This document shows positions 7,364 through 16,219 of a stretch of 40,334 bases of DNA, piece by piece (positions within the stretch are counted from its first letter, which is position 1; each line of letters starts with the position of its first letter). The position numbers and the translations under genes were made by a program. Under the pieces are notes generated by a model, which was not told the DNA's origin, did not search any database, and worked only from the letters and a program-made list of their open reading frames with translations. Source of the stretch: Sphingomonadaceae bacterium (lineage in GTDB: Bacteria > Pseudomonadota > Alphaproteobacteria > Sphingomonadales > Sphingomonadaceae); the NCBI GenBank assembly GCA_025362895.1, contig JANYFA010000030.1:1-40334 (forward strand), given 5' to 3'.

Positions 7364-8308
7364 ATGAGTTCGACGAGATATTATCTGTTCACCGGTGCAA
7401 CATCAGGCCTCGGCCTCCAGGCGGCAGCGCAACTCGCCCGGGCAGATGAAAGCGCCGTTATTATCGCAGGCGCGCGCGAAACCGCGAACCTTGATCGCTT
7501 GCGGCATGCCATTCCGGCGGCGAAGCTGCATGTTCTGACGCTCGACACATCCTCGCTCGCCTCCGTTCAGTCGTTTGCAAATGAGGTCACAAAACTTCTT
7601 GGGGGCCATAGCCTGTCAGGTATGGCTTTGAATGCCGGCGTTCAGATCATCAGCGGCGATCAATATTCTGTCGATAGATTTGAATTGACGTTCGCAACCA
7701 ATGTACTTGGTCATATCGCCCTCTTCCGGCATCTACAGTCGGCCTTCTTACCTGATTCGATTATTGTCTCAACAGCCAGCGGCACCCACGACAAAGACCA
7801 CAAACTTGCCAAACCCTACAAATTTTATGGCGGGTATTTTCCATCAGTCGCCGATGTTGCGGCAGGAAAGGTATCCGCCAGTACTGACAAGGCCCAACTG
7901 GGTCGTGATCGTTATGGCACATCCAAGCTCTGTAATATTTTATTTACTTACGCCATGGCACGGAAGTTTGCGAAGGTTGGCCCTCGCTTCATCGCCTACG
8001 ACCCCGGCTTAATGCCCGGAACCGAACTCGCCCGGGACCAGCCTGCTGCAATCCGCTTCGCTTGGAAGAATGTTCTGCCCACCGCTGCCAAATTGATCGA
8101 TGGAGCCAGCACGGCGAAACAATCTGGCATAATGCTGGCTGAGTTGCTTGCCGGACGGCACTTGCCAAATGGCACCGGGCTCCATGTCGAATTCACTGGT
8201 CACGAAATTCCTTCATCCCAAATGTCCTACGATGAATCTCTTCAGGACGCGCTTTTTGAATGGGTCGGTACGACTGCTTTTGGGGTGGCACATTCGGCTG
8301 CTGAATGA
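7364..8308 (+). CDS. short-chain dehydrogenase/reductase
   Basis: NAD(P)-dependent oxidoreductase of the classical SDR superfamily, 314 residues. The cofactor motif TGATSGLG is at residues 10-17, the structural NAG at about 90, and the catalytic YGTSK (Tyr and Lys) near 185, with the catalytic Ser in VSTASGTH. The long insert between Ser and Tyr and the overall length resemble the light-dependent protochlorophyllide reductase-like branch of the SDRs, but this does not predict that activity; most such bacterial genes act on unknown carbonyl compounds. AGGAGAG precedes ATG 7364. Codon use is visibly less GC-biased than surrounding genes (for example TTATCTGTTC, ATTTTATTTAC), consistent with transfer. 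It is divergent from marR and very probably under its control. Confidence 0.9.
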   Translation: MSSTRYYLFTGATSGLGLQAAAQLARADESAVIIAGARETANLDRLRHAIPAAKLHVLTLDTSSLASVQSFANEVTKLLGGHSLSGMALNAGVQIISGDQYSVDRFELTFATNVLGHIALFRHLQSAFLPDSIIVSTASGTHDKDHKLAKPYKFYGGYFPSVADVAAGKVSASTDKAQLGRDRYGTSKLCNILFTYAMARKFAKVGPRFIAYDPGLMPGTELARDQPAAIRFAWKNVLPTAAKLIDGASTAKQSGIMLAELLAGRHLPNGTGLHVEFTGHEIPSSQMSYDESLQDALFEWVGTTAFGVAHSAAE

Positions 8309-8425
8309 CCGGAAAGTTGTCGGAAGCCGCCGTTCACCACAGCCGTAGGGAATGGCAGCAATGTCCCAAAATAGGTCGTTGACGCCTAATGGCGCCCGGA
8401 CAATCGGTCGCTTGCGGGCAAGGCT

Positions 8426-8436
8426 ACCCAGTTCCG
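8426..8436 (+). repeat. right copy of 11-bp direct repeat
   Basis: Second exact copy of ACCCAGTTCCG, between the SDR stop and the DUF1285 stop, in the same orientation as 6700-6710. Confidence 0.5.
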
Positions 8437-8447
8437 ACCCCTCAACT

Positions 8448-8978
8448 TCACCCGAACAGAAAAAACGCTCCCCCGCTCCACAACCCCGGCGGGTCCGCCC
8501 CTTCCGCCAGCGCCCAGTCGGCGAGTTGGTAGAATGTGGCGCGGTTGACGAGCGCTTCCAGCCCGCCGCGAACGTGGAGGTACGGGCGGGGTGTGCCGTC
8601 GGCGGCGGTCGTCACGCGCAGGACGTGGTCGGGCCCGGACAATACATGGTCGCCGGTATTCAGACGGAAGGCGAGGCGGCGGTTGGCCCCCTCCCCTTCG
8701 CTCGTCACGGCGACGGCGACGAACGGGGCATCGTCCACGATGATGTCGAGCTTTTCACCGGGCGTGACGAGGACATAGCTGCCGTCGGCCTCACGGCGCA
8801 GGATCGTCGAGAATAGCCGGACGAGTTCGGCACGTCCGATCGGCGACCCTTCGTGGAACCACGTCCCGTCGGCGGCAATCCGCATCAAGCTGTCGCCGCA
8901 ATGCGCCGGATGCCACGTCTCGACCGGCGGGATTTTCTGTGCCGCGACCAACGCGGCGATTTCAGCGAGATCAACCAT
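8448..8978 (-). CDS. DUF1285 domain protein
   Basis: A 176-residue cytoplasmic protein of family DUF1285, seen from RIAADGTWFHEGSPIGRAELVRLFSTILRREADGSYVLVTPGEKLDIIVDDAPF and the closing YLHVRGGLEALVNRATFYQLADWA. Members have no established biochemical role. The start ATG 8978 lies 25 codons inside the ORF-track frame and overlaps the end of the upstream GNAT gene by 8 nt; the extra upstream codons are the GNAT gene read out of frame. It is the last gene of the mce - hydrolase - GNAT - DUF1285 run. No signal peptide. Confidence 0.88.
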   Translation of the reverse strand: MVDLAEIAALVAAQKIPPVETWHPAHCGDSLMRIAADGTWFHEGSPIGRAELVRLFSTILRREADGSYVLVTPGEKLDIIVDDAPFVAVAVTSEGEGANRRLAFRLNTGDHVLSGPDHVLRVTTAADGTPRPYLHVRGGLEALVNRATFYQLADWALAEGADPPGLWSGGAFFLFG

Positions 8979-9528
8979 CGACGCTGACCATAGACAGCTC
9001 ACGAGCAAGCGCCGACTCCGCGACGATGTCGGCAATACGCGGCAGCGAACCATCGGCCCGGAGAAGCAGCCGTTCGCGCTCGGACGGGCCGGGGAGCGAC
9101 CACTCGCCGGTCGCGGTAGCGGTGAAGCCGAAGCGCCCGTAATAGCTTGCGTCGCCGATCAGTAGAATCGGCCCGAGGCACATCGCGTCGGCGACCGCGA
9201 GCGCCCGCGCGATGAGGAGGCGCCCAAGGCCGAGCGACCGAGCGGGATGGGCGACGACTACCGGGCCGAGAAGGGTGAGCGCGAAATGGTCGCGACCGGT
9301 GCGGAGCGCGATCGGCCAGAACTGGATCGAGCCGAGTAGCTCGTCGGGTCCGGCAGATGGACATTCGGCGGCATCGTCGCACCGCGCAACAAGGGTCGGT
9401 CCCGCGATCGCCGTCGCCCCTGCGCGCAACAGCGATGCCGCGCGCGCGTGACGACCGGGCCCGAACGCGGTGTCGAGCAGCGCATCGATCTCGGCGGTGT
9501 CGGCGGGTGTGGCGGGTCGGATCAGCAT
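8971..9528 (-). CDS. GNAT family N-acetyltransferase
   Basis: A 185-residue acetyl-CoA-dependent acetyltransferase. The GNAT core is visible: the N-terminal IRPATPADTAEIDALLDTAFG, the pyrophosphate-binding loop in VHPARSLGLGRLLIARAL-like sequence (here AHPARSLGLGRLLIARAL), and LIGDASYYGRFGFTAT, which is typical of the YhbS-like subgroup. The substrate cannot be inferred. It sits 27 nt after the alpha/beta hydrolase and overlaps DUF1285, so it is part of the same transcript. Confidence 0.88.
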   Translation of the reverse strand: MLIRPATPADTAEIDALLDTAFGPGRHARAASLLRAGATAIAGPTLVARCDDAAECPSAGPDELLGSIQFWPIALRTGRDHFALTLLGPVVVAHPARSLGLGRLLIARALAVADAMCLGPILLIGDASYYGRFGFTATATGEWSLPGPSERERLLLRADGSLPRIADIVAESALARELSMVSVDG

Positions 9529-9555
9529 GGCTCGGCCCCCTTCATGATCGCATCG

Positions 9556-10566
9556 CTATCGTCTCGCCGCTGCCAGCGCCGGGGCGACGAACGGCAGCCA
9601 GATCGACGGAATACCAAGCGTCGCATGGCCTCGTGTCGCCGCCGATGCGGGTACGCTGATCCGGGTGAAGCGCGGTGGCAGCGGCGGCGCTTCGGCGGGT
9701 GGATAGAGAATGTCATCGGCAAAGTCGAGTTCAACGACGGTCGCCGTCAATGCGTCGAGCCGCGTCTGCGGGGCATAGGTTCGCACCGCATCGAGGGCGA
9801 AGGCCAGATCGACCGGATTACCCCCTGCCGCCGCGCGGGCATCGAGCATCGCCGCCGCCGCCGTCGCATCGGGCGCGAGTTTGGCCAGCAGCGCGGGCGG
9901 CACGTTGCCGACCATGGTAATCGCCGCCGCCGCCCGCGCGCCCCCGCCACCAGGGAGCGGACTGGCGAGGAGCGCGTCGCGCGCCGCGAGCCGCCACAAC
10001 AGGTTGCGCCCTGTCACCGCCGTCGGCCACGCGCCCATCGCGATGAGGGTACCAATCTCGCCGGGGGAGGACCCGGCCCATGTCCAGCCCACCATTGCCC
10101 CCATCGACACACCGAGGACGGCGCGGACGCGGGTGACCTTGAGTTCGGCCAGGGTGGCGCGGACCCCGGCGACGATATCGGCATAATCATAGTGCGGAAA
10201 GTTTACGCCGAGGCCATCGCTCGGTTTCGACGACGCCCCCATGCCGATCGCGTCGGGCAGGATGACGAACGTCGTCTTACGGTCGAGCGGCGCGCCGGGG
10301 CCAAATAACAGCCCCGCCTGGGGGCCGAAGAACGCCGCCCCCGATCCGCCGGTGCCGTGGAGGAGGACGACGGCGTTATCGATGGCGCCGTCGGCCCCGG
10401 TGTGAGGACTGCCGAGGGTGCGAAAGGCGAGCTTGACCGGAGCCGTTCGTCCCCCGACGAAGTCGAACTGGCGGACGCGGACGAACTGGACGGGAATGCT
10501 GTCGGGCACGGTGATGTCGGCAGCGGTCGTGGCCGCGAGCAGAGCAACCGCGAGGAGGGCGCTCAA
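9556..10566 (-). CDS. exported alpha/beta hydrolase, homoserine O-acetyltransferase-like
   Basis: Alpha/beta-fold hydrolase resembling MetX-like acyltransferases. The oxyanion region is VVLLHGTGGSG, the nucleophile elbow GVSMGAM, the acid is probably Asp in FADDILYPP and the base the His in TRGHATLG. A hydrophobic N-terminus (LSALLAVALLAATTAADI) looks like a Sec signal peptide, so it is unlikely to be a biosynthetic MetX, which is cytoplasmic; an exported esterase or acyltransferase is more likely. The start is a TTG that overlaps the mce stop as TTGA, an uncommon but coherent coupled start; no upstream alternative exists in frame. Substrate unknown. Confidence 0.82.
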   Translation of the reverse strand: MSALLAVALLAATTAADITVPDSIPVQFVRVRQFDFVGGRTAPVKLAFRTLGSPHTGADGAIDNAVVLLHGTGGSGAAFFGPQAGLLFGPGAPLDRKTTFVILPDAIGMGASSKPSDGLGVNFPHYDYADIVAGVRATLAELKVTRVRAVLGVSMGAMVGWTWAGSSPGEIGTLIAMGAWPTAVTGRNLLWRLAARDALLASPLPGGGGARAAAAITMVGNVPPALLAKLAPDATAAAAMLDARAAAGGNPVDLAFALDAVRTYAPQTRLDALTATVVELDFADDILYPPAEAPPLPPRFTRISVPASAATRGHATLGIPSIWLPFVAPALAAARR

Positions 10567-10979
10567 TGGTCGGGCTCCGCCATCAACTCGATCAGCACGC
10601 CACCTGTATCACGCGGGTGGAGGAAAATCACAGGTACGCCGTGGGCACCGAGGCGCGGCTCGCCGGTGCCAAGGATCGTTGCTCCCTTTGCGCGCAGGTC
10701 GTCGCGCGCGGCGATGATGTCGGGTACCTCGAAGCAGACATGGTGCTGCCCACCGTTAGGGTTTTTGGCGAGGAAGGCGTGGATCGGCGAGGCGTCGCCA
10801 TACGGTTCGATAAGCTCGATCTGGCTATTGGGGGTATCGACGAAACAGACCCACACACCCTGTTCGGGCAGCGCGAAGCGTTCACCGATCGCGGTCGCTC
10901 CGAGGAGGTCGCGGTAGATAACCGACGTCCGTTCGATCGACGGCGTCGCAATGCCGACATGGTTGAGGCGACCGATCAT
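10563..10979 (-). CDS. mce: methylmalonyl-CoA epimerase
   Basis: Vicinal-oxygen-chelate protein that interconverts (2R)- and (2S)-methylmalonyl-CoA between propionyl-CoA carboxylase and methylmalonyl-CoA mutase. Metal ligands are visible in LNHVGIA, HHVCFEV and the C-terminal LIELM, with the characteristic IELIEPYGDASPIHAFLAKNPNGGQHH stretch. I use ATG 10979 (MIGRLNHVGIA), 50 codons inside the ORF-track frame; length 138 residues matches the family. It is first in a four-gene minus-strand run and diverges from the M28 peptidase. The propionate pathway partners are not in the window. Confidence 0.93.
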   Translation of the reverse strand: MIGRLNHVGIATPSIERTSVIYRDLLGATAIGERFALPEQGVWVCFVDTPNSQIELIEPYGDASPIHAFLAKNPNGGQHHVCFEVPDIIAARDDLRAKGATILGTGEPRLGAHGVPVIFLHPRDTGGVLIELMAEPDH

Positions 10980-11067
10980 GCGGAGACTCCGGTTTGACGA
11001 CGGCACGATAGCTTGCGTTTTGATCGCGGCAATGCCGTATGTCGCGCGGGCATACAGGGAAGCGACG

Positions 11068-12495
11068 ATGCGGACAGTAGCGACGGTGCTGGCGATGGCG
11101 TTTGGCGTGCCGGCAGCGGCACTAACCATGGCCGTGCCGCCATCTTTGACGCCCGACGAGGGCGCCGCCTTGGTCCGCGACCGGGCGCTGGCGGGTAATG
11201 CCGCTTACGCCGTCGTCGCCGGGCTGACGACCGACATCGGGCCGCGCCTCGCCGCGACCGCCCCCGAGGCGCGTGCGCGCGACTGGATGGCCGCGAAGAT
11301 GACCGCGCTCGGGCTAGCCAAGGTCCATGTTCAAACCTTTGCCGTGCCGCATTGGGAGCGCGGGGTCGAAACCGCGACGACGATTGGCACGAATCCCCAA
11401 CGGCTCGCGCTGACCGCGCTGGGCTATAGCGCGGCGACGCCCGACGCCGGGATCGACGCCGAGGTGGTGCAGTTCGCCGACCTCGAGGCGCTGAAAGCGA
11501 CGTCGCAAAACCTGGCCGGCAAGATCGTGTTTATCGACCATGACATGCGCGCCGCGCGGGACGGGTCGGGGTATGGCGCGTTCAACAGCGTCCGTACCGT
11601 CGGCCCCGCCATCGCCGCAAACAAAGGCGCGGCGGCGTACCTTCACCGCTCGCTCGGCACCGGCCCCGCACGGCTGCCGCATACTGGCGTCACTCGGTTC
11701 CCCGCGGGTATTCCCGCGATTCCAGCGGCGGCGCTCAGCGTGCCCGACGCGATGCAGTTGGCGCGCATGGTCCGTAACGGGCCCGTCCGCCTCCACCTTG
11801 TCCTGACCCCGCGCGATCTCGGCAGCGGCACGTCGGGCAATGTCGTCGGCGAAATTACGGGCACGACCGGCGACGTCGTGCTGACCGGCGGTCACCTCGA
11901 TAGCTGGGATCTTGGCACCGGCGCGATCGACGATGCCGCCGGGGTCGCGATCACCCTTGCGGCGACGGCGACGATCAACGACGCGATCCGCGCCGGGACC
12001 CTACCCCGGCCGAAACGCACGATCCGCGTCGTCGCGTTCGGTGACGAGGAGGCGCAGGGACCGCTTGGCGGCGCGACTTATCTCAAGGGCCATCCCGAAC
12101 CCGTCGTCTTTGCAGTCGAGGCCGACTTCGGCGCCGACCGCGTATGGTCGCTGCGAAGCAACTTCGCCGCCGCCGCGGCGCCGGGACCATCGACGCCCGT
12201 GCTTGCCCCTGCGATCGCCGCCCTCGCCCGCGTCCTCGCGCCGCTGGGCATTGCCCCCTCGCCGCTCCCCGCGCACGGCGGAACGGACATCGAGGCGGCG
12301 GTCGAGGCCGGCGCTGCCGTCGTCGATTTGGCACAGGACGGGGCGCATTATTTCGACCTGCACCACAGTGCCGACGACACGCTCGACAAGATCGATCCCG
12401 CCGCGCTGACTCAGGCGGTCGCCGCCTATGCCGCGACGCTGTGGTGGGCGGCGAACACCGACGCCAACCTGCGCCCGGCAAAGGCGGTGCCGTGA
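11068..12495 (+). CDS. exported M28 family zinc metallopeptidase
   Basis: Periplasmic or secreted aminopeptidase/carboxypeptidase of MEROPS family M28, with two co-catalytic zinc ions. After a signal peptide (MRTVATVLAMAFGVPAAALTMA) comes the N-terminal part with a PA-like insert (KIVFIDHDM...GYGAFNSVRTVGPAIAANKGAAAYL), then the zinc ligands: HLDSWD and GAIDDAAG, the EE pair in FGDEEAQG, Asp in EADFGAD and His in LHHSADDTLDKI. Order and spacing fit the plasma glutamate carboxypeptidase-like subgroup. I use ATG 11068, preceded by AGGGAAG, because the longer ORF-track start would place the signal peptide internally. Length 475. Confidence 0.9.
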   Translation: MRTVATVLAMAFGVPAAALTMAVPPSLTPDEGAALVRDRALAGNAAYAVVAGLTTDIGPRLAATAPEARARDWMAAKMTALGLAKVHVQTFAVPHWERGVETATTIGTNPQRLALTALGYSAATPDAGIDAEVVQFADLEALKATSQNLAGKIVFIDHDMRAARDGSGYGAFNSVRTVGPAIAANKGAAAYLHRSLGTGPARLPHTGVTRFPAGIPAIPAAALSVPDAMQLARMVRNGPVRLHLVLTPRDLGSGTSGNVVGEITGTTGDVVLTGGHLDSWDLGTGAIDDAAGVAITLAATATINDAIRAGTLPRPKRTIRVVAFGDEEAQGPLGGATYLKGHPEPVVFAVEADFGADRVWSLRSNFAAAAAPGPSTPVLAPAIAALARVLAPLGIAPSPLPAHGGTDIEAAVEAGAAVVDLAQDGAHYFDLHHSADDTLDKIDPAALTQAVAAYAATLWWAANTDANLRPAKAVP

Positions 12496-12510
12496 CGCCT
12501 AGGCGCGGGC

Positions 12511-12527
12511 GTTTAGACCGGCTAAAC
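12511..12527. promoter_or_regulatory. palindrome upstream of prsK
   Basis: Inverted repeat GTTTAG-accgg-CTAAAC between the M28 peptidase and prsK, overlapping a sigma54-like promoter candidate. Could be a regulator site or a small hairpin. Confidence 0.35.
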
Positions 12528-12534
12528 CCTTGCT
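12519..12534 (+). promoter_or_regulatory. candidate sigma54 (-24/-12) promoter of prsK-prsR
   Basis: CGGC-TAAACCC-TTGCT keeps the invariant GG-N10-GC spacing of sigma54 promoters. PrsR is itself a sigma54 activator, so autoregulation would be plausible. Against it, the predicted transcript start lies only about 8 nt before the GTG start codon, which would cut into the ribosome-binding site. Treat as tentative. Confidence 0.3.
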
Positions 12535-12552
12535 GGGGTTAGGGGGCGGCGC

Positions 12553-14685
12553 GTGCATTTCACCGATGTCGGATTTCTTAGCCATCTGATCGCTGCCTTC
12601 GCTTTCGCCGCGCTCGCGGTGAGCGTCCTCGCGCGACAGTCACCGAACGGCACCAACGCCTGGCTCGTTATCGCGGCGATGGGAACGGTGGCATGGGCGG
12701 GGGACTTCGTCATGGCGGCGCGCTTCGGCGGCGTCTATGTCGCATTGTTGTCCCCCGCCGAGACGCTTCGGACGGGCGCGTGGATCGGTTTTCTTGTCGC
12801 CCTGCTGCGGACATCATGGGCTCTCGATACGCGGCTGAGTTCGTCGTTCGTCATCGCCAGCGCGATCGGCTTCGTCCTCTCGGTTCAGGTCGGCATCGAT
12901 CTGGTCGACCTGATCGGTCACAACGGCCCGTCGCTCCACGCCCGCCCGTTGATCGCGGCGCTGTTCATCGTCGGACGGTTGACCGTGGCGATTTCGGGTC
13001 TGGTCCTGATCCACAACCTGTACGTCAACGTCGAGGCCGGGAGCCGCACGAGCATTCGGTTGCTGTGCATCAGCCTCGCCGGGTTTTTCGGCTACGACCT
13101 CAACCTGTACACGTTCGAATTCTTGCTCGGAGCGCCGTCGCAGGACCTGTTCAATATTCGCGGTGCAGTCGATGTGCTGACCGTTCCCCTGCTTTTGCTG
13201 TCGGCGCGGGAGGCGTGGGTAGCGCGCGTTCAGCTGTCGCGGCAGGTCGTTTTCCACACCCTGTCGATGTCGATCATCGGCGGATACCTGATTGCGATGG
13301 CGCTGCTTGCTTATGGCTTGCGGTTGGTGGGCGGCGATTGGGGGCGGCTGCTTCAAATCACTTTTCTGTTCGCGACGATCACGCTCGGCGCGCTCGTCGT
13401 GCTGCTGCCGCGCTTTCAGGCAGCGCTGCGGCTGCTTATTGCGCGTAATTTTTTCGCCTATCGCTACGACTATCGCGTCGAGTGGCTGCGTTTCATCCGG
13501 ACGGTGTCGGGGATCGATGCCGCCGCCGGACACCTGCCCGAGCGCGTCGTCGAAGCGGTCTGTGCCGTCGTCGATTCACCCGGCGGCGCCTTGTTCGTGC
13601 CGAGCGACGACGGGCATTTCGACATGGCAGCCAAGTGGAACTGGCGCGGCTTCAGTGGCGCGGTCGTGGCCCTCGAGAGCGATCTCGCCATCTTCCTCGC
13701 CAGCCGCCAGTGGGTCATCGACCTCGATCGGCTCCGCGACGGTACCGGCAATTACGATGACCTCCCGGTCCCGGCGTGGGCCGATGGTGACCGGTCCGCG
13801 TGGCTGATCGTCCCGCTGCTCCATCTCGACACACTGCGGGGCTTTATCGTTGTCGAGCGGACGCTGGCGCGGCGGACATTGGGGTGGGAAGACTTCGAAC
13901 TCCTCCGCACCCTCGGGAGGCAGGCGGCGAGCTATATCGCCGAAGCGTCGACGCAGGCCGAGCTCGACGAAGCGGGCAAGTTTGACGAGTTCAACCGCCG
14001 CTTCGCTTTCATCATGCACGACATCAAGAACCTGGTCAGCCAGCTCAGCCTCGTTGCGCGCAACGCCGAGCGCCACGCCGACAACCCCGCCTTTCGCGCC
14101 GATATGGTCGCGACACTGCAGGGGTCGGTCGGCAAGATGAACGACCTGCTTGCGCGCCTCGCACAGCGTACCGCCGGGCGGACCGAACACGACGAGGCGG
14201 TCGACCTTGGCCACCTGATCGCCGAAGTCGTATCGGTCAAATCACGCCAGCACGCGGCGTTGACCTTCGTTCATGATGACGATCTTTGCTTCGTCTCGGG
14301 TGACCCCGTCCGGTTCGAGGCGCTGTTCGGCCACCTGATCCAGAATGCCATTGACGCGAGCGCACCCGATGCGGCGGTCGCGGTCACGCTGGCGCGCGAT
14401 GCCGCTGGTACGGTCGTCACAATCGCCGACTGCGGCAGCGGTATGTCGCCCGCCTTCGTCCGCAATCAATTGTTCAAGCCGTTCCGCTCCACCAAGCCCG
14501 GCGGGTTCGGGATCGGCGCGTATGAGGCCCGCGAGATCGCGCACGCCGCCGGTGGTCGTCTCGATGTCGTCAGCCACGAGGGTGAGGGCACGACATTCAC
14601 TATCTGTCTGCCACTAGCGATGCTGATCGCCGCGTCGAACCGAGTCGCACCCGCCAGCGACCTGCCCAAGAGGATATCTGCGTGA
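12553..14685 (+). CDS. prsK: PEP-CTERM system histidine kinase PrsK
   Basis: Sensor kinase associated with exosortase/PEP-CTERM systems and exopolysaccharide control. The N-terminal 290 residues form about eight membrane helices, followed by a GAF-like domain (about 320-465) and a kinase core: phospho-acceptor H489 in FAFIMHDIKNLVSQL, N-box HLIQNAIDAS, and the G boxes ADCGSGMS and KPGGFGIGAYEAREIA. This domain order and the HDIKN motif are characteristic of PrsK. The start is GTG with AGGGGG upstream. Its stop overlaps the prsR GTG start (GTGA), so the pair is co-translated. No exosortase or PEP-CTERM substrate lies in the window; the targets must be elsewhere. Confidence 0.93.
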   Translation: MHFTDVGFLSHLIAAFAFAALAVSVLARQSPNGTNAWLVIAAMGTVAWAGDFVMAARFGGVYVALLSPAETLRTGAWIGFLVALLRTSWALDTRLSSSFVIASAIGFVLSVQVGIDLVDLIGHNGPSLHARPLIAALFIVGRLTVAISGLVLIHNLYVNVEAGSRTSIRLLCISLAGFFGYDLNLYTFEFLLGAPSQDLFNIRGAVDVLTVPLLLLSAREAWVARVQLSRQVVFHTLSMSIIGGYLIAMALLAYGLRLVGGDWGRLLQITFLFATITLGALVVLLPRFQAALRLLIARNFFAYRYDYRVEWLRFIRTVSGIDAAAGHLPERVVEAVCAVVDSPGGALFVPSDDGHFDMAAKWNWRGFSGAVVALESDLAIFLASRQWVIDLDRLRDGTGNYDDLPVPAWADGDRSAWLIVPLLHLDTLRGFIVVERTLARRTLGWEDFELLRTLGRQAASYIAEASTQAELDEAGKFDEFNRRFAFIMHDIKNLVSQLSLVARNAERHADNPAFRADMVATLQGSVGKMNDLLARLAQRTAGRTEHDEAVDLGHLIAEVVSVKSRQHAALTFVHDDDLCFVSGDPVRFEALFGHLIQNAIDASAPDAAVAVTLARDAAGTVVTIADCGSGMSPAFVRNQLFKPFRSTKPGGFGIGAYEAREIAHAAGGRLDVVSHEGEGTTFTICLPLAMLIAASNRVAPASDLPKRISA

Positions 14686-16034
14686 GTGACGTGTCGCGTA
14701 AGTTGCTGGTGGTCGAAGACGATGAGGGACTGCAGCGGCAGCTTCGCTGGAGCTATGAGGACTATGACGTCGTCATCGCCGGCGACCGCACTGCTGCGCT
14801 TGCGGCGATCGAGGCTCATGCTCCGGCGGTTGTGACGCTCGATCTCGGCCTCCCGCCCGATCCCGATGGGACGAGCGAGGGTTTTGTGACGCTCGACGCC
14901 ATCCTCGCAGCGCGACCGCAGACCAAGGTCATCGTCGCATCGGGACACGGTGCGCGTTCGAGCGCGATGCGGGCAATCGCAGCGGGGGCGTTCGACTTTT
15001 ACGCCAAGCCAGTCGACATCGACGAACTCGGCATGATCGTCCGCCGGGCCTATCACGTCTACGATCTGGAGGACGAGAACCGCCGCCTGCGCGCCGCCGA
15101 AACGAATGTCGGCGTTCTTGGCGGCATCGTCACTGGGGCACCCGAGATGCTCAAGGTCGCGCGAATGATCGAGCGCGTCGCCACCGCCGACGTCTCGGTT
15201 GTCCTGCTCGGCGCGAGCGGGACGGGCAAAGAGCTCCTCGCGCGCGGGCTGCACCAGGCGTCGCTCCGCGCGGGCAAGCCCTTCGTTGCGATCAACTGCG
15301 CGGCGATCCCGGAGAACCTGTTGGAAGCCGAACTTTTTGGCTACGAAAAAGGGGCGTACACCGGGGCGATCAAGACAACCGAGGGCAAGATCGAGCTCGC
15401 CGAAGGGGGCACCTTGTTCCTCGATGAGATCGGCGACGTGCCCCTGCCCCTCCAGGTCAAGCTGCTGCGCTTTCTTCAGGAGCGCGTCATCGAACGGATC
15501 GGCGGGCGCAAGGCCATCCCGGTCGATGTCCGCATCGTCTGCGCGACGCACCAGGACCTCGAAAAAATGATCGCCGAGGGTCGCTTCCGCGAGGATCTAT
15601 ACTACCGCCTTGCCGAGATCATCGTTCGCATCCCCAGTCTCGCCGCGCGTTACGGCGACGCGACGCTGCTCGCCCACCATTTTCTCGCCAAGTTCAGCCG
15701 CGAGAACCGGCGCAGCTTCAAGGGCTTCACCCCCGCCGCCCTCGCCGCGCTCAACGACTGGCATTGGCCGGGCAACGTCCGCGAGCTGGAAAACAAGATG
15801 AAACGCGCGGTCATCATGGCGGAAAACCCGCTGCTCGACGCCGCCGACCTCGATCTCGGCGAGCACGTCCCGTCGTCGCTGGCGCTCAAGACAATGCGCG
15901 AAGACGCCGACCGCCGGGCTATCCGCCTCGCGCTTGCGCGCACCGAAGGCAATGTCTCGACCGCCGCCAAGCTGCTCGGCATCAGCCGCCCGACGCTGTA
16001 TGATATGCTCAAGCTATACGAGATGGAGGGGTAG
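14682..16034 (+). CDS. prsR: PEP-CTERM system response regulator PrsR (sigma54 activator)
   Basis: NtrC-type response regulator. Residues 1-125 form the receiver with phospho-acceptor D54 ([10 protein letters not shown]). Residues 145-380 form the AAA+ domain with Walker A GASGTGKE (177-184), the sigma54-contacting loop GAYTGA (224-229, Tyr for the usual Phe), Walker [12 protein letters not shown] and the R-finger region FREDLYYRL. The C-terminus is a Fis-type helix-turn-helix ([20 protein letters not shown]). Partner of PrsK by 4-nt overlap. It should activate sigma54 promoters of exopolysaccharide and PEP-CTERM genes. Confidence 0.94.
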   Translation: MSDVSRKLLVVEDDEGLQRQLRWSYEDYDVVIAGDRTAALAAIEAHAPAVVTLDLGLPPDPDGTSEGFVTLDAILAARPQTKVIVASGHGARSSAMRAIAAGAFDFYAKPVDIDELGMIVRRAYHVYDLEDENRRLRAAETNVGVLGGIVTGAPEMLKVARMIERVATADVSVVLLGASGTGKELLARGLHQASLRAGKPFVAINCAAIPENLLEAELFGYEKGAYTGAIKTTEGKIELAEGGTLFLDEIGDVPLPLQVKLLRFLQERVIERIGGRKAIPVDVRIVCATHQDLEKMIAEGRFREDLYYRLAEIIVRIPSLAARYGDATLLAHHFLAKFSRENRRSFKGFTPAALAALNDWHWPGNVRELENKMKRAVIMAENPLLDAADLDLGEHVPSSLALKTMREDADRRAIRLALARTEGNVSTAAKLLGISRPTLYDMLKLYEMEG

Positions 16035-16059
16035 GCATGAATGCTGCGTGCCGTTGACC

Positions 16060-16088
16060 TTGCGCTCGCGCACGCCGTCCCCTAGACG
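16060..16088 (+). promoter_or_regulatory. putative promoter of tRNA-Pro
   Basis: TTGCGC and TAGACG with a 17-bp spacer; the -10 ends 12 bp before the tRNA 5' end, a normal distance for a tRNA gene. Confidence 0.4.
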
Positions 16089-16099
16089 ACCTTCTCGGT

Positions 16100-16176
<77 letters not shown>

Positions 16177-16219
16177 GTCCATAACCCCCGCCGCCCGGCG
16201 ATTGGCATTGTCGTCGGCG

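Noticed and set aside
7960-7980. TGGCACG...TTTGC sigma54-like match inside the SDR gene
   Set aside because: GG to GC spacing is 11, not 10, and it lies within coding sequence far from any start.
9448-10308. 286-residue plus-strand ORF opposite the alpha/beta hydrolase
   Set aside because: Arg-rich, no motif, and antisense to an intact GxSxG hydrolase.
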